A DNA stretch of 64,000 nt from Paenibacillus_I sp035510375 (GTDB lineage: Bacteria; Bacillota; Bacilli; Paenibacillales; Paenibacillaceae). The stretch's first letter is position 1; each line of letters begins with the position of its first letter. Made by a program: the position numbers and the translations under genes. Below, in pieces: positions 41,024-48,669 of the stretch. The stretch is taken from the NCBI RefSeq assembly GCF_035510375.1, contig NZ_DATKHG010000043.1, one strand, 5' to 3'. The notes beneath the pieces are model-generated. The model was not told where the DNA came from and searched no databases. It saw only the letters and a program-made list of their open reading frames with translations.

Positions 41024-42487
41024 ATGCAAAACGGTCAAACGGTCGTCTCGGGAAACCTGAATGAGAATCGAGCGCGTTTTCGAGTCATTTTCGACCGTTG
41101 CGATGACGTCGTGTTTCGAGACTTCCGCTTGGGCGGCAGAAATGAAGCGCTTCTCGTATTTATGGACGGCATGGCGGATGACAAGCGAATCGAGGCCGAG
41201 TTGCTTCAGCCGCTCATGTCGTGCGGCCGGCCTGATCAGGAGCGGGAAGGCGACGTGATGTCGTGGCTGATTGACACGGTATTGCCGGCAGAAAGAATCA
41301 GCAAGCAGATGCGGGAGGATCAGGCGGCGGAAGCGGTAATAAGCGGAGAGGTTTTGCTGCTTGTCGACGGCTCGCCCGGGTGTCTCTTGGTAGGAATGAG
41401 TTCGTTAAAAACAAGGGCCGTAGAAGAGCCGGCAACCGAACCGGTTATCAGGGGGCCGAGGGACGGCTTTACGGAAAGCTTGCAGATCAATGCCACCCTG
41501 ATTCGGCGCCGGCTCAAAACGCCGAAGCTGAAAAGTGAATCGCTGCAGGTCGGCAGGCTATCACGTACTAAATTGGCAATCATGTACATCGAAGGAGTCG
41601 CTGAGCCAAAGCTTGTCGATGAGGTGAAAGCCAGAATTCGGGGCATTCGGCTGGAAACGGTTCTTGAGAGCGGGTATATTGAAGAACTGATCATGGATAA
41701 CCGCCACTCCATTTTCCCTCAGCTGATGACGACCGAGCGGCCGGACCGGGCTGCCGCTGCGCTTGCGGAGGGCCGCGTGGTCATTATGGTCGATAACACA
41801 CCGTTCATACTCGTGGCTCCTGCAACTGCATTCGAGATGCTGCAGGCAGCCGAGGATTACAGCCAGCATTACATAGTGGCGACCGCGACGCGCTGGCTCC
41901 GCTACTGGCTGTCGTTCAGCGCGCTTGTATTTCCTTCCTTGTATATCGCGGTAACGACCATGCATCAAGAGATGCTGCCGACAAGCCTGCTGCTCAGCAT
42001 CGCTTCCTCACGCGAAGCGGTACCGTTTCCCGCCATAGTGGAAGCTTTTGTCATGGAGCTCGCATTTGAAGGTCTGAGAGAAGCCGGGATCCGTTTGCCG
42101 CGCCCGGTAGGGCAGGCTGTGAGCATTGTAGGAGCGCTGGTCATCGGGCAGGCGGCGGTGCAGGCGGGCCTCGTATCGGCTACACTTGTGATCGTTGTGT
42201 CCTTTACAGGCATCGCATCGTTTATTTTCCCGTCGTACAGCCAAGGTCTATCGGTTAGACTGTTGCGCTTTCCCCTGATGATTCTGGCAGGTGTACTTGG
42301 CCTTTACGGCATTCTGCTCGGATTGCTTGCGCTGCTTGTACACTTGTCGAAATTGCGGTCGTTTGGCGTGCCTTATCTGTCGCCCCTATCTCCCATGAAT
42401 GCGGAAAAATTGAAGGATGTCCTGTTCCGGATGCCTTGGTGGAAACGGGGACAGCGGCGGTTGGCTAACGGAAATAACAGCAAATAA
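41024..42487 (+). CDS. gerKA: Spore germination receptor subunit A (GerA family)
   Basis: 487-residue inner-membrane protein of spores. A large cytoplasmic N-terminal domain (about 1-280) is followed by 4-5 membrane helices. Family landmarks: 'DGMADDKRIEAELLQPLM', 'LLLVDGSPGCLLVGMSSLKTRAVEEPATEPVIRGPRDGFTES' split over the family core, 'EELIMDNRHSIFPQLMTTERPDRAAAALAEGRV', 'EAFVMELAFEGLREAGIRLPRP' and a C-terminal 'PYLSPLSPM'. It forms germinant-gated oligomers with B and C subunits. The ATG at 41024 follows a GGGGGGG-rich site; upstream GTG is rejected. Which A subtype (gerA, gerB, gerK) cannot be decided; the symbol is nominal. Confidence 0.92.
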   Translation: MQNGQTVVSGNLNENRARFRVIFDRCDDVVFRDFRLGGRNEALLVFMDGMADDKRIEAELLQPLMSCGRPDQEREGDVMSWLIDTVLPAERISKQMREDQAAEAVISGEVLLLVDGSPGCLLVGMSSLKTRAVEEPATEPVIRGPRDGFTESLQINATLIRRRLKTPKLKSESLQVGRLSRTKLAIMYIEGVAEPKLVDEVKARIRGIRLETVLESGYIEELIMDNRHSIFPQLMTTERPDRAAAALAEGRVVIMVDNTPFILVAPATAFEMLQAAEDYSQHYIVATATRWLRYWLSFSALVFPSLYIAVTTMHQEMLPTSLLLSIASSREAVPFPAIVEAFVMELAFEGLREAGIRLPRPVGQAVSIVGALVIGQAAVQAGLVSATLVIVVSFTGIASFIFPSYSQGLSVRLLRFPLMILAGVLGLYGILLGLLALLVHLSKLRSFGVPYLSPLSPMNAEKLKDVLFRMPWWKRGQRRLANGNNSK

Positions 42488-42504
42488 CGAAAGGAACCTC
42501 ACGG

Positions 42505-43707
42505 ATGCCGTTTTTCCTGAAACGAATTGTGCCTCCTCTCCTCGTTGTTTCTTTTCTGACGGGGTGCTGGGGAAGAACGGAAGTAAACGATATCGCAATC
42601 GTAACCGCCACCGGCATGGATTTAACGGAAAACGGCTCTATTCGCTTGACGCTGCTTATAGCAGTGCCCAGGCTCGTCGGTACGTCTTCTATGACTGGAG
42701 GAGGAGGCGAGTCCAAATTGGAAACGACCGCCGGTTGGGTCGTCTCCGAGCAGGGAAAGACCGTTATGGAAGCTTATCGCCACATTCAGGGGAAGCTTCC
42801 CCGTGAAATTTTCTTTTCGCACAATCGGGTCATCGTCATCGGAGAGAAGCTTGCGAGGAAAGGCGTGATGCCGATCCTTGATTTTTTCGAGCGCAACAGG
42901 CAATCCCAGCTTAACAGTTATATTCTGGTGACCAGGAAGGAAGCCGCGGAAATGCTTGAATTCAAGCCTAAATTCGAGAGGCTGGCTTCGGAAATCATGA
43001 AGGAAGAGATGAAGATCGGCACGGGTACGTCTGTCAGGCTCGGGCGTTTTCTGAGCATGCTGATGGACGAAGGAGAGGAGCCGTATGCGCCGCAAATCAC
43101 TATCGTCCCCTCGAAGAAGGACGGGTCCGATTCGAAGAAGGCACAAAGTCTCATGACGGGCAAAGGGACGGCGGTTTTCCGGGAGGACCGGCTGATCGGA
43201 TGGTTAAACGATAAAGAAACCCGCGGGTTGATGTGGGTCCTTAACGAAATGAGGGAAGGCGTCATCACCGTGAATATTCCGAAAGAGTCGGGCGGAGGGT
43301 ATGTAAGTGCCGAAATCGGCAGCGTGCGCAGCAAAATGACACCTGTTATACGGAACGGCGACATTCGCATGAAGCTTGATTTATCCGCATCGCTGAATGT
43401 GTCGGAGAACGCCTCGGATCTCATGTTGGGCGAACTGAATAACATTGATCTGCTTAGGACATTATTTGCGGACGTCATCAAGCAAAGAGTTGAAATGATG
43501 TGCCGGAAGGTGCAAAAAAAGCTGCGCTCGGACATTTTGGGCTTCGGACAAGCCGTCTACAGGCGCGATCCTCGTGCATGGCGAACCTTATACGCTCAAA
43601 ATTGGAACAGTATGTTTCCGGACATTGAGGTTGAAATTACCGCTTCCGTAAAGGTTCTTCAGACAGGGCTGGTCGGAAAAGACGTGAAGTGGGAGGACCG
43701 GGCATGA
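42505..43707 (+). CDS. gerKC: Spore germination receptor subunit C lipoprotein (Ger(x)C family)
   Basis: 400-residue lipoprotein: hydrophobic signal with lipobox 'VSFLTGCWGR' (Cys about 21), then the three-domain GerC fold. 'CWGRTEVNDIAIVTATGMDL' is the family opening, 'HIQGKLPREIFFSHNRVIVIGEKLARKGV' the central motif, and 'ILGFGQAVYRRDPRAW' and 'FPDIEVEITASVKVLQTGLV' lie in the C-terminal domain. It sits on the outer face of the spore inner membrane and is needed for receptor function. Order here is A-C-B, as in gerK-like operons. It overlaps the B gene by four bases. Confidence 0.92.
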   Translation: MPFFLKRIVPPLLVVSFLTGCWGRTEVNDIAIVTATGMDLTENGSIRLTLLIAVPRLVGTSSMTGGGGESKLETTAGWVVSEQGKTVMEAYRHIQGKLPREIFFSHNRVIVIGEKLARKGVMPILDFFERNRQSQLNSYILVTRKEAAEMLEFKPKFERLASEIMKEEMKIGTGTSVRLGRFLSMLMDEGEEPYAPQITIVPSKKDGSDSKKAQSLMTGKGTAVFREDRLIGWLNDKETRGLMWVLNEMREGVITVNIPKESGGGYVSAEIGSVRSKMTPVIRNGDIRMKLDLSASLNVSENASDLMLGELNNIDLLRTLFADVIKQRVEMMCRKVQKKLRSDILGFGQAVYRRDPRAWRTLYAQNWNSMFPDIEVEITASVKVLQTGLVGKDVKWEDRA

Positions 43708-44804
43708 TTATGATCTCACCCTATCAGTTGTTCTCGCTGATGGTTTTGTTTCAGTTCGGAACAACGGTTATTTTCGGGTTTGCTTCCGGGGCCGGGCGGG
43801 ATGCATGGATCGCGGCGTCGATGTCGTTCTTGGTCGGGGCGCTGCTCATTGCCGGGTATGCGGCGATCACCAAACTGAACGGATCGGTTTCCTTGGTCGG
43901 GTGGTTTCGCCGCCGGCTGGGAAACTGGCTTGGAACAATGCTTGCCTGGGTTTATCCTGTCGCGTTCATTTACGATGCGGGCCGCGGCATCAGCGATCTT
44001 AAGTTCCTGCTTCCCCTGACGCTCCTTCCCGAAACACCGCCCTGGTTCTTTACAGCCGCGTTTATGATGGTGGTCGTCTATGTCATGTATGCGGGAATAG
44101 AAGTGTTATGCCGGGTCGCAGGCGTACTGTTGCCTGTGCTCATTGTTTTTATTTTGCTCGAAACCGTGCTGCTGGCGGCGTCAGGCAGCCTACGCGCCGA
44201 TTATTTGCAGCCGATATTGGGCGAGGGAGTCGGCAGAGTGGCGGCAAACGTATGGCCCATCGGCATCACGCAAACCTACGGACAAAGCATTGAGATGGCC
44301 GCGTTTTGGGTTATGCTGAACAAACGGGGACATCTGGGGAAGATCAGCGTTGGAGCCACCCTGTTCGCCGGTTTGTTTATTGCGCTGTTTGATCTGTTGG
44401 CCATTGCGGCTTTGGGAGAGCATGTGTTCAAAGAGATGATTTTCCCCGCCTTTACCATATTGAAGCTGTCCAGCATAGCGGATTTTTTGGAAAACCTTGA
44501 TGCGCTTGGCGCATTGTACTTCATGTGCACGGTATTCATTAAAATGTCCGTCCATTTGTTTGCCGCTTTTCTTTGTATTCGCGAGCTGACCGGTGCGGCG
44601 GCCCAAAACCATGCCGCAATCTGGATAACCGCGGGATCCGCCTATGGAATCGGGATGACGATGGCCGATAATTTTTCGGAACATTTACACGTCGGGATCA
44701 AAATCATCCCGAATGTTCTATGGGTGCCGCTGTATCTTATTGTTCCGGCATTCATATTGTTGCTTTCCGTAATCGGCAAGCCAAATAAAAAGGAGCTGGC
44801 GTAA
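43704..44804 (+). CDS. gerKB: Spore germination receptor subunit B (endospore germination permease, GerB family)
   Basis: 366-residue integral membrane protein with ten helices of the amino-acid/polyamine/organocation superfamily, the proposed germinant-binding subunit. 'ISPYQLFSLMVLFQFGTTVIFG' starts helix 1, 'DAWIAASMSFLVGALLIAGY' helix 2, and 'EMIFPAFTILKLSSIADFLENLDAL' is the family helix-6/7 segment. The ATG at 43704 lies inside the gerC stop (ATGA). A small fourth gene starts on its last base, so all four are cotranscribed. Confidence 0.92.
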   Translation: MIMISPYQLFSLMVLFQFGTTVIFGFASGAGRDAWIAASMSFLVGALLIAGYAAITKLNGSVSLVGWFRRRLGNWLGTMLAWVYPVAFIYDAGRGISDLKFLLPLTLLPETPPWFFTAAFMMVVVYVMYAGIEVLCRVAGVLLPVLIVFILLETVLLAASGSLRADYLQPILGEGVGRVAANVWPIGITQTYGQSIEMAAFWVMLNKRGHLGKISVGATLFAGLFIALFDLLAIAALGEHVFKEMIFPAFTILKLSSIADFLENLDALGALYFMCTVFIKMSVHLFAAFLCIRELTGAAAQNHAAIWITAGSAYGIGMTMADNFSEHLHVGIKIIPNVLWVPLYLIVPAFILLLSVIGKPNKKELA

Positions 44805-44935
44805 TGATTACTGGACTTCCATTTCCGTGGAAATCGAGTGTTGTGATTCAATCACCCTGGATGCTGCCGGCGGCAATCGTCGGAGTAGCGTTCGTTCTTT
44901 CCCTGATCACCTGGTTTCGGACCAAGAAAAAGTAA
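44804..44935 (+). CDS. 43-residue membrane peptide, fourth gene of the ger operon
   Basis: Peptide starting MITGLPFPWKSS and ending WFRTKKK with one clear hydrophobic helix (about 18-37) and a positive C-terminal end, predicting the tail inside the cell. AAGGAG lies nine bases before the ATG, whose A is the last base of the gerB stop codon (TAATG), so it is coupled to gerB. Some GerA-type receptor operons in Bacillus carry a small membrane 'D' gene that modulates germination; this one is shorter and has one helix rather than two. No other gene follows for 258 bases. Confidence 0.7.
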   Translation: MITGLPFPWKSSVVIQSPWMLPAAIVGVAFVLSLITWFRTKKK

Positions 44936-44977
44936 CGGTCTCTCAAGTTCGTACTGTTGCTTACTCTAGGTGAGCAG

Positions 44978-45006
44978 TTGACAAAACGTTATGACAGGAT
45001 TATACT
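44978..45006 (+). promoter_or_regulatory. Strong sigma-A promoter with long leader before the nitroreductase gene
   Basis: TTGACA, 17 bases, TATACT: one mismatch to the vegetative consensus. Transcription should begin near 45013, leaving about 180 untranslated bases. These contain several potential hairpins (CTACA/TGTAG, ACTGAG/CTCAGT, GGAAG/CTTCC). Confidence 0.7.
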
Positions 45007-45193
45007 GTGACTACATTGATTACAGTTGTAGCGCAGAACAGCATTTTTGTTGGTTTTAAACTGAGTTATTGAAAGCTCAGTATCGTAAAGGCGATCCCTT
45101 GGAAGACTGCAGCTTCCGGGTGTTCTTATATAGATAACTGTGCATGTTTTCACACATAATAAACAAATCCGATTTGGCTGGGAGGAACTTATA

Positions 45194-45838
45194 ATGGCAA
45201 TGACTCAAATAAAGAACGGCGTCGACTTTTTCGAGGTGATTCGGGAACGGCATTCCGTCCGCACTTACGATCCCTCTTACAAAATGTCACGCGACGAACT
45301 CAAGGAATTGCTGGACGATGCGGTTAAGGCCCCGTCGTCGTCGAACCTGCAGCCGTGGCGTTTTCTCGTCATCGACGATCAGGCGGTGAAGGAGAAGCTG
45401 AAGCCGATCGCCTTCAACCAGAAGCAGGTGACGGAAGCGTCGGCCATCATCGCCATTCTCGGCGATCGGGAGGCGTATAAACGGGCGGAGACGATCTACG
45501 GCCGCGGGGTTGAACTCGGCTATATGCCGGCCGATGTCGCGGAAGCGATGACCGAACGATCCGTGCAAGCCTACGGCGGCATGGGCGCGGAGCGGCAAAA
45601 GGACGTCGCGCTCGTCGACGGCGGCCTTGTGGCCATGCAGTTGATGCTCGCGGCCAAAGCCAAAGGGCTGGACACGGTGCCGATGGGCGGCTTCGATGCG
45701 AACCGGTTGATGGAAGCCTTCAACGTGCCGGAGACGTATGTGCCGGTGATGCTCGTAGCGGTCGGCAAAGCGGCGGAGCCAGGCCGCCCGACCCCACGTT
45801 TGTCGGTGGACGAAGTGACGCAGTGGAACAGCTTTTAA
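45194..45838 (+). CDS. Nitroreductase family FMN-dependent oxidoreductase
   Basis: 214-residue flavoprotein of the NfsB/NfnB-type superfamily. 'VIRERHSVRTYDPSYKMSRDELKELLDDAVKAPSSSNLQPWRFLVI' is the N-terminal FMN-binding region (the Arg-Ser-x-Arg and the Pro-Ser-Ser-x-Asn motif, about residues 17-58). 'LMLAAKAKGLDTVPMGGFD' is the second FMN contact region (about 155-175). Such enzymes reduce quinones, nitro compounds or act in detoxification. GGGAGGA precedes the ATG at 45194. Monocistronic, between a strong promoter with long leader and a terminator. Confidence 0.9.
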   Translation: MAMTQIKNGVDFFEVIRERHSVRTYDPSYKMSRDELKELLDDAVKAPSSSNLQPWRFLVIDDQAVKEKLKPIAFNQKQVTEASAIIAILGDREAYKRAETIYGRGVELGYMPADVAEAMTERSVQAYGGMGAERQKDVALVDGGLVAMQLMLAAKAKGLDTVPMGGFDANRLMEAFNVPETYVPVMLVAVGKAAEPGRPTPRLSVDEVTQWNSF

Positions 45839-45857
45839 CCCGAGTTTAACCGAAAAT

Positions 45858-45900
45858 GAAAGGCTGCCGAACCGGTGCGCAACCGGCGGGCAGCCTTTCT
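45858..45900 (+). terminator. Rho-independent terminator after the nitroreductase gene
   Basis: GAAAGGCTGCC(g)ACCGG pairs with CCGGcGGGCAGCCTTTC; bidirectional with the convergent cmpA. Confidence 0.85.
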
Positions 45901-45924
45901 CCATTTGTCATGACGTCCTTAAGG

Positions 45925-46071
45925 TCAGGGCAGGTAGCCGGCCGATTGGTCGCCCGGCTCGGTTTGCGGCTTCGTCCGGTAAAAGAACCAGCAATCGTTC
46001 AGCAGACGGATTTGCCGGCGGTCTTTTTTCTGGAATGCCCGCATCAACTGGTTGCAGAGCCATTGCGGCAT
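45925..46071 (-). CDS. cmpA: Cortex morphogenetic protein CmpA
   Basis: 48-residue peptide beginning MPQWLCNQLMRAFQKKD and containing 'RRQIRLLNDCWFFYRTK', the signature of CmpA. CmpA is a small mother-cell protein of Bacillales that acts with the ClpXP/SpoIVA checkpoint to delay cortex assembly until the coat is properly started. GGAGGAGG at 46081-46088 lies nine bases before the ATG at 46071. The C-terminus is about 10 residues longer than the 37-residue Bacillus subtilis protein. Recognition is by recalled sequence; the conserved core is convincing. Confidence 0.85.
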   Translation of the reverse strand: MPQWLCNQLMRAFQKKDRRQIRLLNDCWFFYRTKPQTEPGDQSAGYLP

Positions 46072-46200
46072 AGCGATCGTCCTCCTCCGGGAATGCTAAT
46101 ATATGATCAGCATATGGGAGTGGGCGAATGTCCGTGCAGGTCCAGCGTGCGGACGGAACATTTTCGGCGGATGCCGGGGGATGGCTGCAGGGTGGCGGGA

Positions 46201-46554
46201 CTAGGCGTCGAGCTCCTCCTCGTACCATTGCTCGAGCTGCGCCTGCAGGGCGCGGATCTCGGTCAGCAGCGACACGAGCGGATAGGCCTGCTCACGGACG
46301 GCGGAGAATTGGCGCTCCAGCTCATTCATGTAGTCGAGGCCGCCGATAACCGGAATGGATTCGTCGTGAAGCTCCAGATCGGCGCATTCGGCCACCGCAT
46401 AAGGCAGCGCGGGCACATTATCGGCGGTCAGTTTGTCGAGCTCCTTGTGCAGGCGAAGATTGAGCGCGCTAAGCTGGTAGGCGTGCGATTCGGGCATTTC
46501 CACGAACGACAGCCCGTCTTGTTCTTTCATTACAATATAACGCATCATCGGCAT
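46201..46554 (-). CDS. Hypothetical acidic helical protein
   Basis: 117-residue acidic, soluble protein with no recognised family. 'MRYIVMKEQDGLSFVEMPESHAY' opens a short beta-like segment; the rest is helical ('ALNLRLHKELDKLTAD', 'MNELERQFSAVREQAYPLVSLLTEIRALQAQLEQWYEEELDA'), the last part likely a coiled coil. GGGGAG is 11 bases upstream of the ATG at 46554. It stands divergent from the SprT-family gene with 163 bases between. Possibly Paenibacillaceae-specific. Confidence 0.6.
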   Translation of the reverse strand: MPMMRYIVMKEQDGLSFVEMPESHAYQLSALNLRLHKELDKLTADNVPALPYAVAECADLELHDESIPVIGGLDYMNELERQFSAVREQAYPLVSLLTEIRALQAQLEQWYEEELDA

Positions 46555-46613
46555 GAACGGTCGAACTCCCCTCGTCTTGACAATTCACAATGTCGCGTAC
46601 GGATAAAACCTAC

Positions 46614-46643
46614 TTGACAGTGTAGCGCATGAGGGCTTATAAA
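46614..46643 (+). promoter_or_regulatory. Sigma-A promoter of the sprT-like gene
   Basis: TTGACA, 18 bases, TATAAA, 75 bases upstream of the ATG at 46718. Confidence 0.6.
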
Positions 46644-46717
46644 TTCAAGTATCAAGCCGTTGTCCGGGTGCGCGATTCGAGTGGCCGGAAGCGGGGATTT
46701 AGGGGAATGCGGACATA

Positions 46718-47197
46718 ATGGATAATGCAACCTTGCAGCTGTGGGTTGAGAAAATATCGTTGGACAGCTTCGGCCTGCCGTTCAGGCACCGGGCCACGTT
46801 CAACCGGCGGCTGAAGGCGACCGGCGGCCGGTATTTCATGAAGACGCACGATATCGAGATCAGTCCTTACCAACTGGAGACGTACGGCACGGAGGAAACC
46901 GAGAAAATCATCAAGCACGAGCTGTGCCACTACCACCTGCATCTGATGCGGCGCGGGTACCGGCACAGGGATGCGGATTTCAAGGTCTTGCTGGCCAAAG
47001 TAGGGGGCAGCCGGTTTTGCAAATCGCTTCCGGAACGGACGCAGCGCAAGCCTATGCCGCTCAAGTTCATGCTGAAATGCCGGTCGTGCGGGGTCGAGTA
47101 TTTGCGGAAAAGGAAGATGAATCCGGACCGCTATGCATGCGGAAAATGCGGCGGAAAATTACAATTGTTCACGCTTGACTTCAAAATCGAATCGTGA
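46718..47197 (+). CDS. SprT family zinc metalloprotease-like protein
   Basis: 159-residue protein of the SprT/Spartan-like group. The zinc-binding HExxH motif is in 'IIKHELCHYHLHLMRRG' (about residues 66-82) with 'GYRHRDADFKVLLAKVGGSRFCK' following. A C-terminal zinc ribbon has four cysteines, 'LKCRSCGVEYLRKRKMNPDRYACGKCGGKL' (about 122-151). Length and layout match YdcK of Bacillus. Function is not established; SprT relatives act on DNA-protein crosslinks or as peptidases. A promoter for the tRNA genes overlaps its 3' end. Confidence 0.9.
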   Translation: MDNATLQLWVEKISLDSFGLPFRHRATFNRRLKATGGRYFMKTHDIEISPYQLETYGTEETEKIIKHELCHYHLHLMRRGYRHRDADFKVLLAKVGGSRFCKSLPERTQRKPMPLKFMLKCRSCGVEYLRKRKMNPDRYACGKCGGKLQLFTLDFKIES

Positions 47198-47203
47198 TAA
47201 ATT
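47175..47203 (+). promoter_or_regulatory. tRNA promoter overlapping the end of the sprT-like gene
   Basis: TTGACT, 17 bases, TAAATT, 22 bases before tRNA-Asn. The minus-35 and most of the spacer lie within the coding sequence that stops at 47197. Confidence 0.6.
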
Positions 47204-47225
47204 AGTTCTTGTCACTTCGCGACGT

Positions 47226-47301
47226 TCCCTGATAGCTCAGTTGGTAGAGCACTCGACTGTTAATCGAGTTGTCACAGGTTCGAGTCCTGTTCGGGGAGCC
47301 A
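47226..47301 (+). tRNA. tRNA-Asn (anticodon GTT)
   Basis: 76 bases with encoded CCA. Acceptor TCCCTGA pairs with TCGGGGA (one G-U); anticodon loop CTGTTAA reads GTT; T-loop GTTCGAGTC is standard. First of five tRNAs. Confidence 0.97.
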
Positions 47302-47308
47302 CTATCTT

Positions 47309-47399
47309 GGAGAAGTACCCAAGTGGCTCAAGGGGACCCTCTGCTAAGGGGTTAGACTGCGCAAGCGGTGCGAGGGTTCGAATCCCTCCTTCTCCGCCA
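47309..47399 (+). tRNA. tRNA-Ser (anticodon GCT)
   Basis: 91 bases, class II with a long variable arm, acceptor GGAGAAG/CTTCTCC, anticodon loop CTGCTAA (GCT), CCA encoded. Seven bases separate it from tRNA-Asn, so they share a transcript. Confidence 0.97.
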
Positions 47400-47507
47400 T
47401 TATTACAATGGCAGCGCAAGACAACGGAAGGCCGTTGACATCGGTCTTTTTTATTTGCCCGATTCGCGTATGATCGACGAGAAATTGCGGAAAATAAAAA
47501 AAGATGC

Positions 47508-47536
47508 TTGCATTCAACAAGCCAGTCCGGTATAAT
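47508..47536 (+). promoter_or_regulatory. Promoter of the tRNA-Glu/Lys/Leu group
   Basis: TTGCAT, 17 bases, TATAAT (perfect minus-10), 46 bases before tRNA-Glu. Confidence 0.75.
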
Positions 47537-47582
47537 CATTTTTGTTGTCGCAATCGCGGCGGCGTTGCACTCATTCCGATAT

Positions 47583-47657
47583 GGCCCGTTGGTCAAGGGG
47601 TTAAGACACCTCCCTTTCACGGAGGTAACAGGGGTTCGAATCCCCTACGGGTCACCA
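47583..47657 (+). tRNA. tRNA-Glu (anticodon TTC)
   Basis: 75 bases, acceptor GGCCCGT/ACGGGTC with one G-U pair, anticodon loop CTTTCAC (TTC), CCA encoded. Confidence 0.97.
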
Positions 47658-47673
47658 TCATCCTTACGAGTAT

Positions 47674-47749
47674 GAGCCATTAGCTCAGTTGGTAGAGCAC
47701 CTGACTTTTAATCAGGGTGTCGAAGGTTCGAGTCCTTCATGGCTCACCA
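47674..47749 (+). tRNA. tRNA-Lys (anticodon TTT)
   Basis: 76 bases, acceptor GAGCCAT/ATGGCTC, anticodon loop CTTTTAA (TTT), CCA encoded. Confidence 0.97.
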
Positions 47750-47804
47750 TTGTTTTCTCCCTCGAAGACAACGGTGCATCTTATTAGGAAGAAACTTTAT
47801 ACGT

Positions 47805-47890
47805 GCGGTAGTGGTGGAATGGCAGACACGCTATCTTGAGGGGGTAGTGGGCTTACGCCCGTGGAGGTTCGAGTCCTCTCTACCGCACCA
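47805..47890 (+). tRNA. tRNA-Leu (anticodon GAG)
   Basis: 86 bases, class II, acceptor GCGGTAG/CTACCGC, anticodon loop TTGAGGG (GAG), long variable arm, CCA encoded. Last of the cluster; a terminator follows after 14 bases. Confidence 0.96.
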
Positions 47891-47904
47891 TACATAACTA
47901 GCTG

Positions 47905-47936
47905 AAAACCCTTTGATAGACAAGGGTTTTTTCTTT
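47905..47936 (+). terminator. Rho-independent terminator of the tRNA cluster
   Basis: AAAACCCTT/AAGGGTTTT stem, eight-base loop, followed by TTCTTTT. Confidence 0.9.
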
Positions 47937-48048
47937 TGTCTATTCATCATCGACCGGGGACTGTTCTAAGTGGAAATTCATTCGAAGGCTTTTGTGATCG
48001 CTCCGCTTCTGTTACAATGCTCATATCAAGTACGAGGGAGCGGGTAAA

Positions 48049-48450
48049 GTGAGTGAAAAGCTGCTTCAGCAAATTCTTTCTGGGCTGCAGGATGTAAAAG
48101 TAGAGCAGAAGAGAATGAGAGACGATGTGCAAGAGTTCAAGACATCCGTAAAGCATGAATTTCAATTGGTGAGGCAAGATGTACAAAGCTTGAAACAAGA
48201 AATGAGCTCCGTAAAACAAGAAGTCCATACCATGAAGCAAGAAATGCATACCGTAAAACAAGCCGTGATCGAAACACACGAATTAGTTACAGCGATCCAG
48301 GATGAACAGCAGACCATGAAGCAAGCGGTCATGGAAACGAACCAAGCCGTTCAACGCCTGGAATCCATACAGGAACAACAGCATCGCATTATCGAAATGT
48401 TATCTGTTCGTTCTATCGAACAAGAAGCAGAGCTGCGCCGAATTAAATAA
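48049..48450 (+). CDS. Coiled-coil protein with heptad repeats
   Basis: 133-residue, almost wholly helical protein. Its centre (about 42-80) is built of near-identical heptads of the form LKQEMSS, VKQEVHT, MKQEMHT, VKQAVIE, a strong two-stranded coiled-coil pattern. No membrane helix or enzymatic motif. The start is a GTG at 48049, preceded by GGGAGCGGG. Codon use is visibly more AT-rich than the neighbours and it lies just after a tRNA cluster, which is compatible with acquisition, though no integrase or attachment duplication is seen. Similar small coiled-coil proteins are common in Bacillales and have no assigned role. Confidence 0.7.
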   Translation: MSEKLLQQILSGLQDVKVEQKRMRDDVQEFKTSVKHEFQLVRQDVQSLKQEMSSVKQEVHTMKQEMHTVKQAVIETHELVTAIQDEQQTMKQAVMETNQAVQRLESIQEQQHRIIEMLSVRSIEQEAELRRIK

Positions 48451-48518
48451 AGATCTTTTTATAGCGAATTTCTGTATGTCAGTGTTGAAGAGAAACATTT
48501 CAAGACCCGTTCAAAATG

Positions 48519-48555
48519 TCCCTCGCGAAAGCAGGGGATTTTTTGTTTTTTATGC
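48519..48555 (+). terminator. Probable terminator after the coiled-coil gene
   Basis: Short hairpin (TCCC..GC-GAAA-GC..GGGGA) followed by TTTTTTG; moderate support. Confidence 0.5.
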
Positions 48556-48669
48556 GTATGAGGATTCTCGAATGCTCGCGGCCCAATATTTTGGAAGCGC
48601 ATTCTTGTATGATTTGATACAATATCGGAGGGAAGGACCAACCATTGAAACGGAGGCTGGCGGATCGGT

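Noticed and set aside
47226..47890. tRNA cluster as a phage attachment site
   Set aside because: No integrase, no duplicated tRNA 3' end and no phage genes within the window.
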